From: CANKJK01 sp964400405
GTDB taxonomy: Bacteria; Acidobacteriota; Vicinamibacteria; Vicinamibacterales; UBA2999
Assembly (NCBI GenBank): GCA_964400405.1
Contig: CAYNUO010000012.1
Span: 1-60,446 of the forward strand
Reading direction: 5' to 3'
Length of the DNA stretch: 60,446 bases
The notes under the pieces are model-generated. The model ran no database searches. It was not told the origin of the DNA and saw only the letters and a program-made list of their open reading frames with translations. How positions within the stretch are numbered: position 1 is the stretch's first letter; the number at the start of each line of letters is the position of its first letter. Positions 52,489 through 60,446 of the stretch are shown here, piece after piece. Position numbers and translations under genes: made by a program.

Positions 52489-53163
52489 ATGAGCGGCCGT
52501 CCCATCATCGACATCAGCGGCCTGTCGAAGCTGTACGCGCGGGGCCTGCCCGCGCTGCGCGACATGACGCTGGCCGTCGAGCGGGGTGAGTTCATCTTCA
52601 TCACGGGGCCGAGCGGGGCGGGGAAGTCGACGCTGCTGCGCCTGCTGCTGCTCCAGGAGCGCCCGTCGAATGGCCGGATCGTCGTCAACGGCTACGACCT
52701 CTCGACGCTCTCGAAGGCGCAGATCCAGGAGTACCGGCGCGGCATCGGCTTCGTGTTCCAGGACTTCCGGCTCATTCCCGCCAAGACGGTCCTCGAGAAC
52801 GTCTGCTTCGTGGCTGAAGTGCTCGGCATGACGGAGTCCCAGCAGAAGCGCCGGGCGTTCCAGGTGCTCAAGTCGGTCGGCCTGCAGCACCGGATGAACG
52901 CGTACCCGTCGGAACTCTCGGGCGGCGAACAGCAGCGCGTGGCCATCGCCCGGGCGCTGACCTCGGACCCGAGCCTGCTGCTCGCCGACGAGCCGACGGG
53001 CAACCTCGACCCCGACCTCGCGCTCGAGATCATGAATCTGTTCCGCGAGATCAACGCCGGCGGCACGACCGTGATCGTCGCGACCCATGACCGCGAGCTG
53101 ATCCGGCTCGTCGGCTGCCGGACGCTGCTCCTCGATCAGGGCACCATCGTGGAGGTGGCATGA
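52489..53163 (+). CDS. ftsE: cell division ATP-binding protein FtsE
   Basis: A 224-residue ABC ATPase that, with FtsX, regulates cell-wall hydrolases at the divisome. Walker A GPSGAGKST is near residue 38, the signature LSGGEQQRV near 144 and Walker B LLADEPTGNLD near 164. Starts immediately after the gatB stop and overlaps ftsX by 4 nt (ATGA). Confidence 0.95.
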   Translation: MSGRPIIDISGLSKLYARGLPALRDMTLAVERGEFIFITGPSGAGKSTLLRLLLLQERPSNGRIVVNGYDLSTLSKAQIQEYRRGIGFVFQDFRLIPAKTVLENVCFVAEVLGMTESQQKRRAFQVLKSVGLQHRMNAYPSELSGGEQQRVAIARALTSDPSLLLADEPTGNLDPDLALEIMNLFREINAGGTTVIVATHDRELIRLVGCRTLLLDQGTIVEVA

Positions 53164-54047
53164 ACGCCCTCCGCTTCTCGTTCCGGGAAGGCCTGTCGAG
53201 CCTCTGGCGCCGCCGGACGTCGAGCCTGCTGGCGATGACCGCTATCGCGCTGGCGGCGCTGGTCCTCGCGTCACTGCTGCTCATCACCTCCAACCTCGAG
53301 CGCGTGCTCAGCGGGTGGTCGACGGCGGCGGAGTTCTCCGTGTACCTGACGGACACGGCGAGTTCCGATCAGCGCGGCGCCGTGGAGGCGGCCGTGGACG
53401 CGTCGGGAATCGCCGAGCACCGCGAGTACGTGTCGAAGGTGGATGCGCTCGCGCGCTTCAAGCGCGACTACGCCGAACTGGAGGCGCTGGCGGCGGCGCT
53501 GCAGTCGAATCCGTTTCCGGCGTCGGTCGAGGTCCAGGTCAAGGTCGAACGGCAGGGCAGCGCGGAGGTCGAGACGCTGGTCGCGGCGCTGACCCGGCTG
53601 CCGGGTGTGGCCGACGTGCGCTACGACCGCGAGTGGATCCGGCGCGTGACCGGGGGACTCGCCATGGTCCGGCGCCTGGGCCTGCTGATCGGCCTGATCA
53701 TGACGGCGGCTGCGGCGCTGACGGTGGCTGCGGTGATCCGGCTCGCGTTCGACGCCCGCCGCGAGGAGATCCGGCTCATGTACCTCGTCGGCGCGCCGTA
53801 CCGCTTCATCAGGGGACCCTTTGTCGTTGAAGGGCTGGTGCTGGGCGGCCTCGGGGCCGCCGTGGCGGTGCTCGCGTTGTGGATGGGCTACCGGGCCGCA
53901 TTCGCCTGGTGGACGCCGACGCTCTCGTCGCTCGGCGCGCTGGACGCGCTCCGGTTCCTGCCGGCGCAGATGGCGACCCTCGTCGTGCTCGGCGGGGCCG
54001 TGGTGGGATCCGCCTGCGGATTCGCCGTCTCCAGGCGCACGACCTGA
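53160..54047 (+). CDS. ftsX: cell division protein FtsX
   Basis: A 295-residue membrane protein with the FtsX layout: one helix (about 20-40), an extracytoplasmic domain (about 45-165) and a three-helix core (about 180-290, including IGLIMTAAAALTVAAVIRLAFDARREEIRLM and the final LVVLGGAVVGSACGFAV). It partners FtsE and probably controls a peptidoglycan hydrolase. Overlaps ftsE by 4 nt. Confidence 0.94.
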   Translation: MNALRFSFREGLSSLWRRRTSSLLAMTAIALAALVLASLLLITSNLERVLSGWSTAAEFSVYLTDTASSDQRGAVEAAVDASGIAEHREYVSKVDALARFKRDYAELEALAAALQSNPFPASVEVQVKVERQGSAEVETLVAALTRLPGVADVRYDREWIRRVTGGLAMVRRLGLLIGLIMTAAAALTVAAVIRLAFDARREEIRLMYLVGAPYRFIRGPFVVEGLVLGGLGAAVAVLALWMGYRAAFAWWTPTLSSLGALDALRFLPAQMATLVVLGGAVVGSACGFAVSRRTT

Positions 54048-54068
54048 CGCATGTCCGGTGTAATGCGT

Positions 54069-54098
54069 TTGACACCGGGTTCGCAGGGTCGGTAAAAT
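54069..54098 (+). promoter_or_regulatory. strong sigma70-type promoter
   Basis: TTGACA at 54069-54074 and TAAAAT at 54093-54098 are separated by 18 bp, one of the best -35/-10 pairs in the window. The predicted start is about 54105, some 10 nt before ATG 54115. Confidence 0.7.
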
Positions 54099-54114
54099 CC
54101 TTTTACTGTCTTAC

Positions 54115-54426
54115 ATGCCCGCGTCGAGGATCCGTCTCTCGCGCTTCGTGTCAGAGCCTTCAAGGAGTGCCGCTCCGGCGCTGCTTTCCCTTTCTGATTT
54201 CTACCGCGAGGAAGTCGTCCGCTGTCAGCGCTGTCTCGAAGACCAGCGGGAGCTCTACTCGGCACAGACCATTCAGGACGTGGAGCGGGCGCTCTCGAAA
54301 GTCATGGCCAGTCTTGACCGGCTCTGTTGTTCGCCGGACGCCGGCGAGGTCGTCGGACAGCTTCTCCGCCAGTTCGACGTCGCCGCCGGGCTCGTGAATT
54401 GGTCAGACCCCTCGCAAGTTCATTAG
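54115..54426 (+). CDS. small protein of unknown function
   Basis: A 103-residue protein I do not recognise. It has a helical central part (ERALSKVMASLDRL) and four cysteines (C-QRC, CC), but no signal or membrane segment. The third-position G+C is high enough to be coding, though less than in neighbours. A strong promoter ends 16 nt upstream and no competing gene overlaps. It lies between ftsX and rnr. An alternative is a small RNA with a chance ORF. Confidence 0.55.
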   Translation: MPASRIRLSRFVSEPSRSAAPALLSLSDFYREEVVRCQRCLEDQRELYSAQTIQDVERALSKVMASLDRLCCSPDAGEVVGQLLRQFDVAAGLVNWSDPSQVH

Positions 54427-54520
54427 TTCTTCCGTTCCGGCCCCGCCGGTCCCGCACGTTTCCCCGACACAATTTCTTTCGCGCGCCGCATGGGCGTGCC
54501 CCCGTATTGTTCTTGCCGTA

Positions 54521-56794
54521 ATGCCCACATCTGAAGATCTGCTTACCCGCCTGCGCGAATCCGGCATCCTGCCTGCGACCGCCCGCGATGTCCTGCGGCG
54601 GCTGAAGGTACCGCGCGACCAGCGCGCCGCGCTCAAACGCCAGCTCCGCAGCCTCGTGAAGGCCGGAGACCTCGTCGAACTGCGGGGGCAGCGTCTCGCC
54701 CTTCCGGGCGGGGACGACGCGTCCGCCGGCCGGTTCACCCGGCATCCCTCCGGCTACGGCTTCGTGACGCCCGACGCGGCTGACGGCCGCGATGACGACA
54801 TCTTCATCCCGCCGCACGCCGTCGGTGAGGCGATGCACGGTGACCGCGTGCTCGTCGTGCCCGAGCGCCATACCGACCGGGGGATCGAGGGCCGGATCGT
54901 GCGTGTGCTGGCCCACGGGCAGCACGCAGTGGTCGGCCGGTTCGAACGCGACGGCCGTGGCCGCGGCTACATCGTCCCGTTCGATCCGCGTCTGAGCGAT
55001 CCGGTAGCCATCACGCCGGAGCGTACGCGCGAGGCCGAGCCCGGCGACATGGTGGTCGTCGCGATCACGCACTGGCCCACGCCGCTGGCCGGTGCCACCG
55101 GCGAGGTGACCCGCGTCCTCGGTCCGGTCGAGGCGCCGGGTGTCGATACCGAGGTGATCATCCACAAGTTCGAGATTCCCGACGAGCACGGCGCGGAAGC
55201 GGTCGCCGAGGCGATCGCGCTCGGGCAGACGGTGAAGGAGGCGGACATCGCCGGCCGGACGGACTTCCGTGCCTGGCCGACCGTCACGATCGACGGCGAG
55301 CACGCCCGCGACTTCGACGACGCCATCACGCTCGAGCGGTTGCCGAACGGTCACTACTGGCTGGGCGTCCACATCGCCGACGTCGCCCACTACGTGGCGG
55401 AAGGGAGCGCGCTCGACGAGGAGGCCTACGAACGGGGCACGTCCGTGTACTTTCCGGAGCGGGCCGTGCACATGTTCCCGTCCGAGCTGGCGACGGGGCT
55501 CTGCAGCCTGCGGCCCCAGGTCGACCGTCTGGTGCAGACGTGTCTCATGGAGGTCGATCGCGCCGGCCAGGTGCTGCGCTACGAGTTGCACGACGGCGTG
55601 ATCCACAGCAACGAGCGGATGACCTACACGGCCGTGAACGCCATCGTGACGGACCGCGATCCCGAGCAGATGGCCCGGTACGCCGCGCTCGTGCCGCTGT
55701 TCGACCTGATGCACGAGCTGTTCACGGTCCTGAACCAGCGCCGCCACCGCCGTGGTGCGATTGACTTCGACCTCCCTGAACCCGAGGTCGTACTGGACAT
55801 CGACGGACAGATCGAAGCCATCATCGCCAGCGAGCGGAACGTGGCGCATCGGCTGATCGAGGAGTTCATGCTGCTGGCGAACGAGACGGTGGCCGCGCAT
55901 CTGGAAGCGAAGGAGACGCCGGCGCTCTACCGCGTGCATGAACCGCCGGACGCCAAGAAGGTCCTGGACTTCCAGGAGTTCATCTCAACGCTGGGCTATG
56001 GTCTCGAGGCGTCTGGCGAGGAGATCCGCCCGCGTCACTTCCAGAAGCTGGTACAGCGCATTCACGGGACTCCCGAAGAGCGGCCGATCGCCGCGCTGAT
56101 GCTGCGGACGATGCAGAAGGCCCGCTATGACGCCGTCCCGCTGGGCCACTTCGGCCTGGCGACGGCGCACTACACCCACTTCACGTCCCCGATCCGCCGC
56201 TATCCGGACCTGGTGGTGCACCGGATGGTGCGCGCCGGACGCGAGGGACTCCCGGAGGAGCGCCGCCAGGAGTTGCAGGAGGAGTTGCCGGAAGCCGCCA
56301 GGCATCTGTCGAGCCGCGAACGGCGCGCCGACGAGGCGGAACGGGAACTGCTGCAGTGGAAGAAGGTCCGTTTCATGGCGGACAAGGTCGGCGAGACCTT
56401 CACGGGCTACATCACCGGTGTTGCGCCGTTCGGCCTGTTTGTCGAGCTGGTGGAGCACTACGTCGAGGGCCGCGTGCACGTGTCGACGCTTGCCGACGAC
56501 TACTACCGCTTCGTCGAAGATCACCACGTACTGCGGGGTGAGCGCCATGGGCGGATCTTCAGACTCGGCGACGAAGTCGAGGTGCAGGTGATCCGGGTCG
56601 ACCAGGAGCGCCGCCAGATCGACCTGGGCGTCAGCGACGTGCTGGATGCGGTGCGGAAAGCGTCAGGCCCCCGCCGTGGGCGCAGCGGGAAGGGCACGAA
56701 GCAGGAACGGCGGAAGGCGCAGCGCCCGGGAAAGCATGAACGGAAGGCCGCGCGCGCTGCAGGCGGCCCTCCGCGGAAGAAAGGGCGGCGCTAG
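54521..56794 (+). CDS. rnr: ribonuclease R
   Basis: A 757-residue 3'-5' exoribonuclease of the RNB family that degrades structured RNA. Cold-shock-like domains precede the RNB domain. The catalytic block DGEHARDFDDAI (four Asp) is near residue 265, and ERRADEAERELLQWKK near 606 marks the family. An S1 domain (TGYITGVAPFGLFVELVEHYVEGRVHV, about 628) follows, then a Lys/Arg-rich tail of about 45 residues. ATG 54521 has no clear ribosome site; a TATTGT lies 10 nt upstream. Its TAG stop shares CTAG with the convergent tatA stop. Confidence 0.95.
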   Translation: MPTSEDLLTRLRESGILPATARDVLRRLKVPRDQRAALKRQLRSLVKAGDLVELRGQRLALPGGDDASAGRFTRHPSGYGFVTPDAADGRDDDIFIPPHAVGEAMHGDRVLVVPERHTDRGIEGRIVRVLAHGQHAVVGRFERDGRGRGYIVPFDPRLSDPVAITPERTREAEPGDMVVVAITHWPTPLAGATGEVTRVLGPVEAPGVDTEVIIHKFEIPDEHGAEAVAEAIALGQTVKEADIAGRTDFRAWPTVTIDGEHARDFDDAITLERLPNGHYWLGVHIADVAHYVAEGSALDEEAYERGTSVYFPERAVHMFPSELATGLCSLRPQVDRLVQTCLMEVDRAGQVLRYELHDGVIHSNERMTYTAVNAIVTDRDPEQMARYAALVPLFDLMHELFTVLNQRRHRRGAIDFDLPEPEVVLDIDGQIEAIIASERNVAHRLIEEFMLLANETVAAHLEAKETPALYRVHEPPDAKKVLDFQEFISTLGYGLEASGEEIRPRHFQKLVQRIHGTPEERPIAALMLRTMQKARYDAVPLGHFGLATAHYTHFTSPIRRYPDLVVHRMVRAGREGLPEERRQELQEELPEAARHLSSRERRADEAERELLQWKKVRFMADKVGETFTGYITGVAPFGLFVELVEHYVEGRVHVSTLADDYYRFVEDHHVLRGERHGRIFRLGDEVEVQVIRVDQERRQIDLGVSDVLDAVRKASGPRRGRSGKGTKQERRKAQRPGKHERKAARAAGGPPRKKGRR

Positions 56795-56952
56795 GCGTCG
56801 GACGACTTGTTGTCCGCGTCCTTCGAGGCGTCCTTGAAGTTCCGGATGCCCTTCCCGATGCCGCGCCCCAGCTCCGGGAGCCGGTTGGCGCCGAAGATGA
56901 CGATCACGATCACCAGAATGATGACGAGTTCCGGGATGCCGAGACGGGTCAT
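56791..56952 (-). CDS. tatA: Sec-independent protein translocase TatA/E
   Basis: A 53-residue protein, shorter than the usual length cut-off. The N-terminal helix is PELVIILVIVIVIFGANRLPELG (read in two parts: PELVIILVIVIVIF and GANRLPELG), followed by an amphipathic GRGIGKGIRNFK helix and an acidic-basic tail. The FGxxxLPxxG pattern is diagnostic for the TatA family, which forms the pore for folded Tat substrates such as the exported VOC protein here. A purine-rich AGGAAGG site precedes ATG 56952. tatB and tatC are not in the window. Confidence 0.9.
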   Translation of the reverse strand: MTRLGIPELVIILVIVIVIFGANRLPELGRGIGKGIRNFKDASKDADNKSSDA

Positions 56953-56971
56953 GACAACCTTCCTCTACAGT

Positions 56972-56991
56972 CCGGCCCTCGCGTGGGCCGG
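56972..56991 (-). promoter_or_regulatory. hairpin in the predicted tatA leader
   Basis: A perfect 7-bp stem (CCGGCCC/GGGCCGG) with a 6-nt loop lies about 20 nt upstream of tatA ATG 56952 on the transcript, just before the ribosome site. It could modulate translation, but no T run follows, so it is not a terminator. Confidence 0.4.
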
Positions 56992-57026
56992 GTACGTCGA
57001 CGGACACACCCGTCAGACGCTGGTGA

Positions 57027-57032
57027 ATTGTA
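57027..57032 (-). promoter_or_regulatory. -10 element TACAAT of tatA
   Basis: On the minus strand TGGTACAATTC has a good -10 hexamer. A start about 7 nt downstream gives a leader of roughly 68 nt before ATG 56952, unlike the leaderless cases. Confidence 0.5.
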
Positions 57033-57128
57033 CCACCCGCGCGGCAGGAGCACTCGCGCCACGACCGTGTCCGGACACCGGAAGCGACCGAACCGCATTC
57101 CGTCCATGCCCGGGCCGGATTCTGGAGC

Positions 57129-57134
57129 GAGAAT
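57129..57134 (+). promoter_or_regulatory. -10-like GAGAAT placed for a leaderless transcript
   Basis: GAGAAT ends exactly 6 nt before GTG 57141. It is a weak hexamer (first T absent) and is the least convincing of the set. Confidence 0.3.
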
Positions 57135-57140
57135 AAGGGC

Positions 57141-57593
57141 GTGACGGAGCGGGAACTGCACACGATGGCGGTGTTTCAGGATGCCGCTCGGGCCGAGGCC
57201 GGCCTCCGGGCCCTCGTGACGACCGGATTTCCGGTGGAGTCGCTGAGCGCGGTGGCTGTCGCCACGGAAGCGACCGGCGCGCTGGTGGCGCGCGTGTTCG
57301 GGTCGGATGCGCTCACCCTCGAGGTGCGCGGGCTTGGCACGGTCCACGCCCGCGGCGGCGTCGTCGAACGGCTGCAGGGCGCGGATGACGCGTTCACGGC
57401 CCGCGGGCTGGCGGCCACGGCATCCCGCCTTGGCTTCCAGACGCACGATGGCCGCATCTTCGAGCAGTTGACGGGACGTGGCGGGGTGCTGGTGGCCGTG
57501 ACCACCGCCGCCCGAGCGTCGGATGCGCTCGCGGTGCTGCACGCCTACGGCGGTGGCAACGCGGCGATCGGCGCCTGGGCAGGCCGGCTCTAA
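57141..57593 (+). CDS. general-stress-protein-like small protein
   Basis: A 150-residue soluble protein. Its first part (MAVFQDAARAEAGLRALVTTGFPVESLSAV) resembles the heat-induced stress-protein domain YflT/GSP-17M, which has a ferredoxin-like fold. The second part repeats a similar beta-alpha pattern (VLVAVTTAARASDALAVLHAYGG). No catalytic motif is apparent. GTG 57141 is the first start; ATG 57165 would begin at MAVFQ and is equally plausible by homology. It stands alone between tatA and the TonB-like gene. Confidence 0.6.
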   Translation: MTERELHTMAVFQDAARAEAGLRALVTTGFPVESLSAVAVATEATGALVARVFGSDALTLEVRGLGTVHARGGVVERLQGADDAFTARGLAATASRLGFQTHDGRIFEQLTGRGGVLVAVTTAARASDALAVLHAYGGGNAAIGAWAGRL

Positions 57594-57653
57594 CGCCCGC
57601 CTCGAATTGCGGGAGCCCGGTGCCTCTGCGAGAATGAGCCAGCCGAGCCATCC

Positions 57654-58553
57654 ATGACACCGCCACTCGACGAAGACGCTACGGCGCATCCCGGGTACGT
57701 CGCGGTCCATCTGTCTGCGCGCGGCGGCGGCCCGTTCCTGGAGTATCAGAAGCCGAAGCGGATGAGCGGCGCGCTGCTCGGCTCCGTGGTCGCGCACGTG
57801 CTCGGCATCGTCGGCCTGCTGCTGCTCTCGCGCATCTCGCCCGAGTTCTCCGCGGACGGCACGTTGCCGGAACGCGCACCGAAGGGACTCGTCTGGCTGG
57901 CGCAGCCGGGCCCTGGAGGCGGCGGCGGTGGCGGCGGGAATCAGACCAAGGAACCGCCCCGGAAGATGGAGCTGCCGGGCCGGGATCAGATTTCGGTCCC
58001 GGTGCTGAAGCCCGAGACTCCGACACCGGTCGAGACGCCGAAGCCTGCGGACGTGGTGCCCGAGCCGGAGATCACCATCCCCGCCAAGTCGATGGCGGCA
58101 GGCGTGACGACCGCCGTCGGGGCGATCGACTCGACGAGCGCGAGCAATGCCGCCTCGCAGGGGAGCGGCAGCGGCGGCGGCGCCGGAACCGGTACGGGCA
58201 GCGGCAGCGGGTCTGGACAGGGGAGCGGCCTCGGCGCCGGCTTTGGTGGGGGCACCGGCGGCGGCGCGTACCAGCCGGGCAACGGCGTGTCCCCGCCGAA
58301 GGTGCTGAAGATCGTGCAGCCGCAGTACACGGCGGATGCCATGCGCGCCAAGGTCCAGGGCCTCGTCGTGCTCGAGTGCATCGTGATGCCGGACGGCACC
58401 ATCAGCGAGGCGCGCGTGAAGCGCTCGCTGCCATTCGGGCTCGACGAGGAAGCCATCAAGGCCGCCCGGCAGTGGCGGTTCTCGCCGGGGCTCCGGCAGG
58501 GCGAGCCGGTGCCCGTCATCGTCGCGATCGAGCTTTCGTTCTCGCTCCGCTAG
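57654..58553 (+). CDS. TonB-family energy-transducer-like protein
   Basis: A 299-residue protein. One membrane helix (about 40-60, GALLGSVVAHVLGIVGLLLLS) is followed by a Pro/Lys-rich and then Gly/Ser-rich linker (about 80-205), then a TonB C-terminal domain (about 214-298, with KIVQPQYTADAMRAKVQGLVVLECIVMPDGTI and an LDEEAIKAARQWRFSPG block). It probably couples inner-membrane energy to outer-membrane transporters. No exbB/exbD genes lie nearby. Its TAG stop shares CTAG with the convergent SGNH gene. Confidence 0.85.
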   Translation: MTPPLDEDATAHPGYVAVHLSARGGGPFLEYQKPKRMSGALLGSVVAHVLGIVGLLLLSRISPEFSADGTLPERAPKGLVWLAQPGPGGGGGGGGNQTKEPPRKMELPGRDQISVPVLKPETPTPVETPKPADVVPEPEITIPAKSMAAGVTTAVGAIDSTSASNAASQGSGSGGGAGTGTGSGSGSGQGSGLGAGFGGGTGGGAYQPGNGVSPPKVLKIVQPQYTADAMRAKVQGLVVLECIVMPDGTISEARVKRSLPFGLDEEAIKAARQWRFSPGLRQGEPVPVIVAIELSFSLR

Positions 58554-59617
58554 TCCGTATCCAGCGCCCACGCGTCCTGAATGGCGAGAGCGAGTCTCGC
58601 AGCGCCGTCCGCATTGGGATGACTGTCGTCGGGCACGCTGAACGCGTCGGGATCGGCGCGCACGTCATCGAGGTGCGGGGAGGAGGCAAGCGACGCGAAG
58701 CGGATGCCCCGGGCGTCGAAGAAACCGTCCCGCACCGCGCCGTCCAGGATCGGATCCAGATCATCCGGCGCGGGAGGGGCCGGCCAGCCGAGGTTGAAGA
58801 CCTGGACGTCAGCCCCGCACGCCGAGGCGTGTCGACCGAGTGCTGCGAGGAGCGCCCGTGTCAGGCGGGCCGCGTACTCGCTGGTGTTCGGCGCCGGAGC
58901 CCGTGCGCGGTCATCCAACGGGTTGCCGCCCGACAGCGGGAGCTGGCCGCTGACGTAGGTGCGCCTCGCCAGACTGACAAGGTGGACGTGCTCCAGAAGC
59001 CAGTCATACGCAGGTAGCTCCTCGACCCGGGACCTCCACGACGGCGCGTGCGGCGGCGCCGTCCGCACGAGGTGTCCGCGAGTGTCGAGCCGATAGAGCG
59101 GGCTGACAAGCGAGCGGGTGACATCGGCACCGTTCATCAACAGCACAATGTGCGCGGGAGCGATGTCGCGACACAGAAACTCAACGAAGGCCGTCGCGTC
59201 TGCCAGACCCCAGCCGCCGACACCGGCGTTGATGAACTCGTGGTCGGGGCGGGCCGCCTGCAGGCGGTCAGGAATGGTGGCGCCGTTCGGTACGAGCCAT
59301 CCGAATGTAAAGGAGTCTCCCAGGACCAGCACGCGATGCCGCGTGCCGGGCGCCGGTGCAGCGGCGATCAGCCGGTTGTGGAAGGGGCCGAAATAGTAGC
59401 GGAGGTGAATGTCATGAAAGTGGTGTGCCGCGGACCCGTTCGAACGGTTGACCGCCAGTCCTGACGCGTGTTGGCGCTGCCACGATCCGGTGAGGTCCTG
59501 GGGCGCCGCGAGTCGAAGCAGGCCTTCCGCCAGCACAAGTCCCAACCCCACGCCTGCCGCGATCAGAGTGGCTCGACGGAACAGGCCGGTCACAGCGAGT
59601 TGTCGGGGCGTGGTCAT
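58550..59617 (-). CDS. membrane-anchored SGNH/GDSL hydrolase
   Basis: A 355-residue protein with one N-terminal hydrophobic helix (about 16-33). An SGNH hydrolase domain follows: GDSFTFGWL (Ser) near residue 100, GVGGWGLADA near 134, a NGAD block near 162 and DDSHPNADG (Asp and His) near 327. It resembles AlgX/DltD-like proteins that add or remove acetyl or ester groups at the cell surface, but its substrate is unknown. A TAGGGT on the minus strand ends 9 nt before ATG 59617. It stands alone, convergent with the TonB-like gene. Confidence 0.8.
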   Translation of the reverse strand: MTTPRQLAVTGLFRRATLIAAGVGLGLVLAEGLLRLAAPQDLTGSWQRQHASGLAVNRSNGSAAHHFHDIHLRYYFGPFHNRLIAAAPAPGTRHRVLVLGDSFTFGWLVPNGATIPDRLQAARPDHEFINAGVGGWGLADATAFVEFLCRDIAPAHIVLLMNGADVTRSLVSPLYRLDTRGHLVRTAPPHAPSWRSRVEELPAYDWLLEHVHLVSLARRTYVSGQLPLSGGNPLDDRARAPAPNTSEYAARLTRALLAALGRHASACGADVQVFNLGWPAPPAPDDLDPILDGAVRDGFFDARGIRFASLASSPHLDDVRADPDAFSVPDDSHPNADGAARLALAIQDAWALDTD

Positions 59618-59657
59618 CGCACCCGTACCCTAACGCAAGGCACCACGAATAGAAGAA

Positions 59658-59685
59658 GGGCCGGTGGGGGAGACCCCACCGGCCC
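59658..59685. terminator. intrinsic terminator of groEL, bidirectional
   Basis: A perfect 12-bp stem (GGGCCGGTGGGG with CCCCACCGGCCC) and a 4-nt loop is flanked on the minus-strand side by TTCTTCTATT and on the plus-strand side by TTTTGTCTTT. It lies about 50 bp downstream of the groEL stop. Confidence 0.9.
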
Positions 59686-59737
59686 TTTTGTCTTTCCTCT
59701 GTCGTGCGGGTCCGCGCCGTGCGGCGCGGAGGGCGTC

Positions 59738-60446
<709 letters not shown>

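Overview
The window is 60.4 kb of high-GC bacterial DNA (G+C-rich third codon positions throughout, many GTG starts). It has three runs of exactly 100 N (5938-6037, 24179-24278, 34733-34832), so it looks like a draft or metagenome-assembled contig. Gene content points to Acidobacteriota, probably class Vicinamibacteria. The evidence is small secreted DUF6152-type proteins next to secreted 'RGRWEGET' proteins, a PilZ-like protein beside receiver-less sigma54 activators, a transaldolase-type phosphoglucose isomerase and a long IspH. This placement is inferred from gene families, not from a 16S gene, and no 16S gene is present.

Layout. 1-240 is the 3' part of the RNase P RNA gene (rnpB), cut by the window edge. 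250-5394 holds a secreted amidohydrolase, an NAD-dependent sugar epimerase, a FmdB-type zinc ribbon, then on the minus strand a low-affinity iron permease-like protein, an NHL beta-propeller and a YjbQ-like protein with a large unknown C-terminal half. 5513-10754 holds bacterioferritin (broken by a gap), a DUF255/YyaL thioredoxin-domain protein, a small unknown protein and a secreted propeller protein with a collagen-like linker. 10778-14943 is a tightly overlapping biotin operon, bioB-bioF-bioD-bioA, followed by a PEBP protein and a secreted propeller-cupredoxin protein. tRNA-Leu(UAA) lies at 17098-17184. 17242-23247 is an island of exported proteins of poorly known function: SnoaL-like, DUF6152, two DUF6644-like membrane proteins, a duplicated VOC protein with a Tat signal, a cyclase-family hydrolase and two RGRWEGET proteins.

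23216-32907 holds an M1 aminopeptidase (gap), a lipoprotein, an alpha/beta hydrolase, and two sigma54-dependent activators flanking a PilZ-like gene. 32965-40185 holds a Pgi, a lipoprotein esterase with its ABC export ATPase and FtsX-like permease (separated by a striking 163-bp inverted-repeat element), then dksA-like, ferritin-like and folK genes that overlap. On the minus strand 49282-40162 is one co-directional run: ECF sigma factor, anti-sigma factor, ispH, CpxP/Spy-like protein, TolC, RND adaptor and RND pump. On the plus strand follow pckA, gatB, ftsE-ftsX, a small unknown gene and rnr. A tatA gene, a stress-protein-like gene, a TonB-like protein and an SGNH hydrolase fill 56791-59617. 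The groEL 3' part with its terminator closes the window.

Features worth attention are the inverted repeat filling exactly the space between a stop and a start codon, a recurrent -10-like hexamer exactly 6 nt before start codons (suggesting leaderless transcripts), the ECF-IspH-efflux run, and the exported-protein island. No CRISPR array, prophage, insertion sequence or toxin-antitoxin module was seen. No intergenic stretch exceeds 300 bases.
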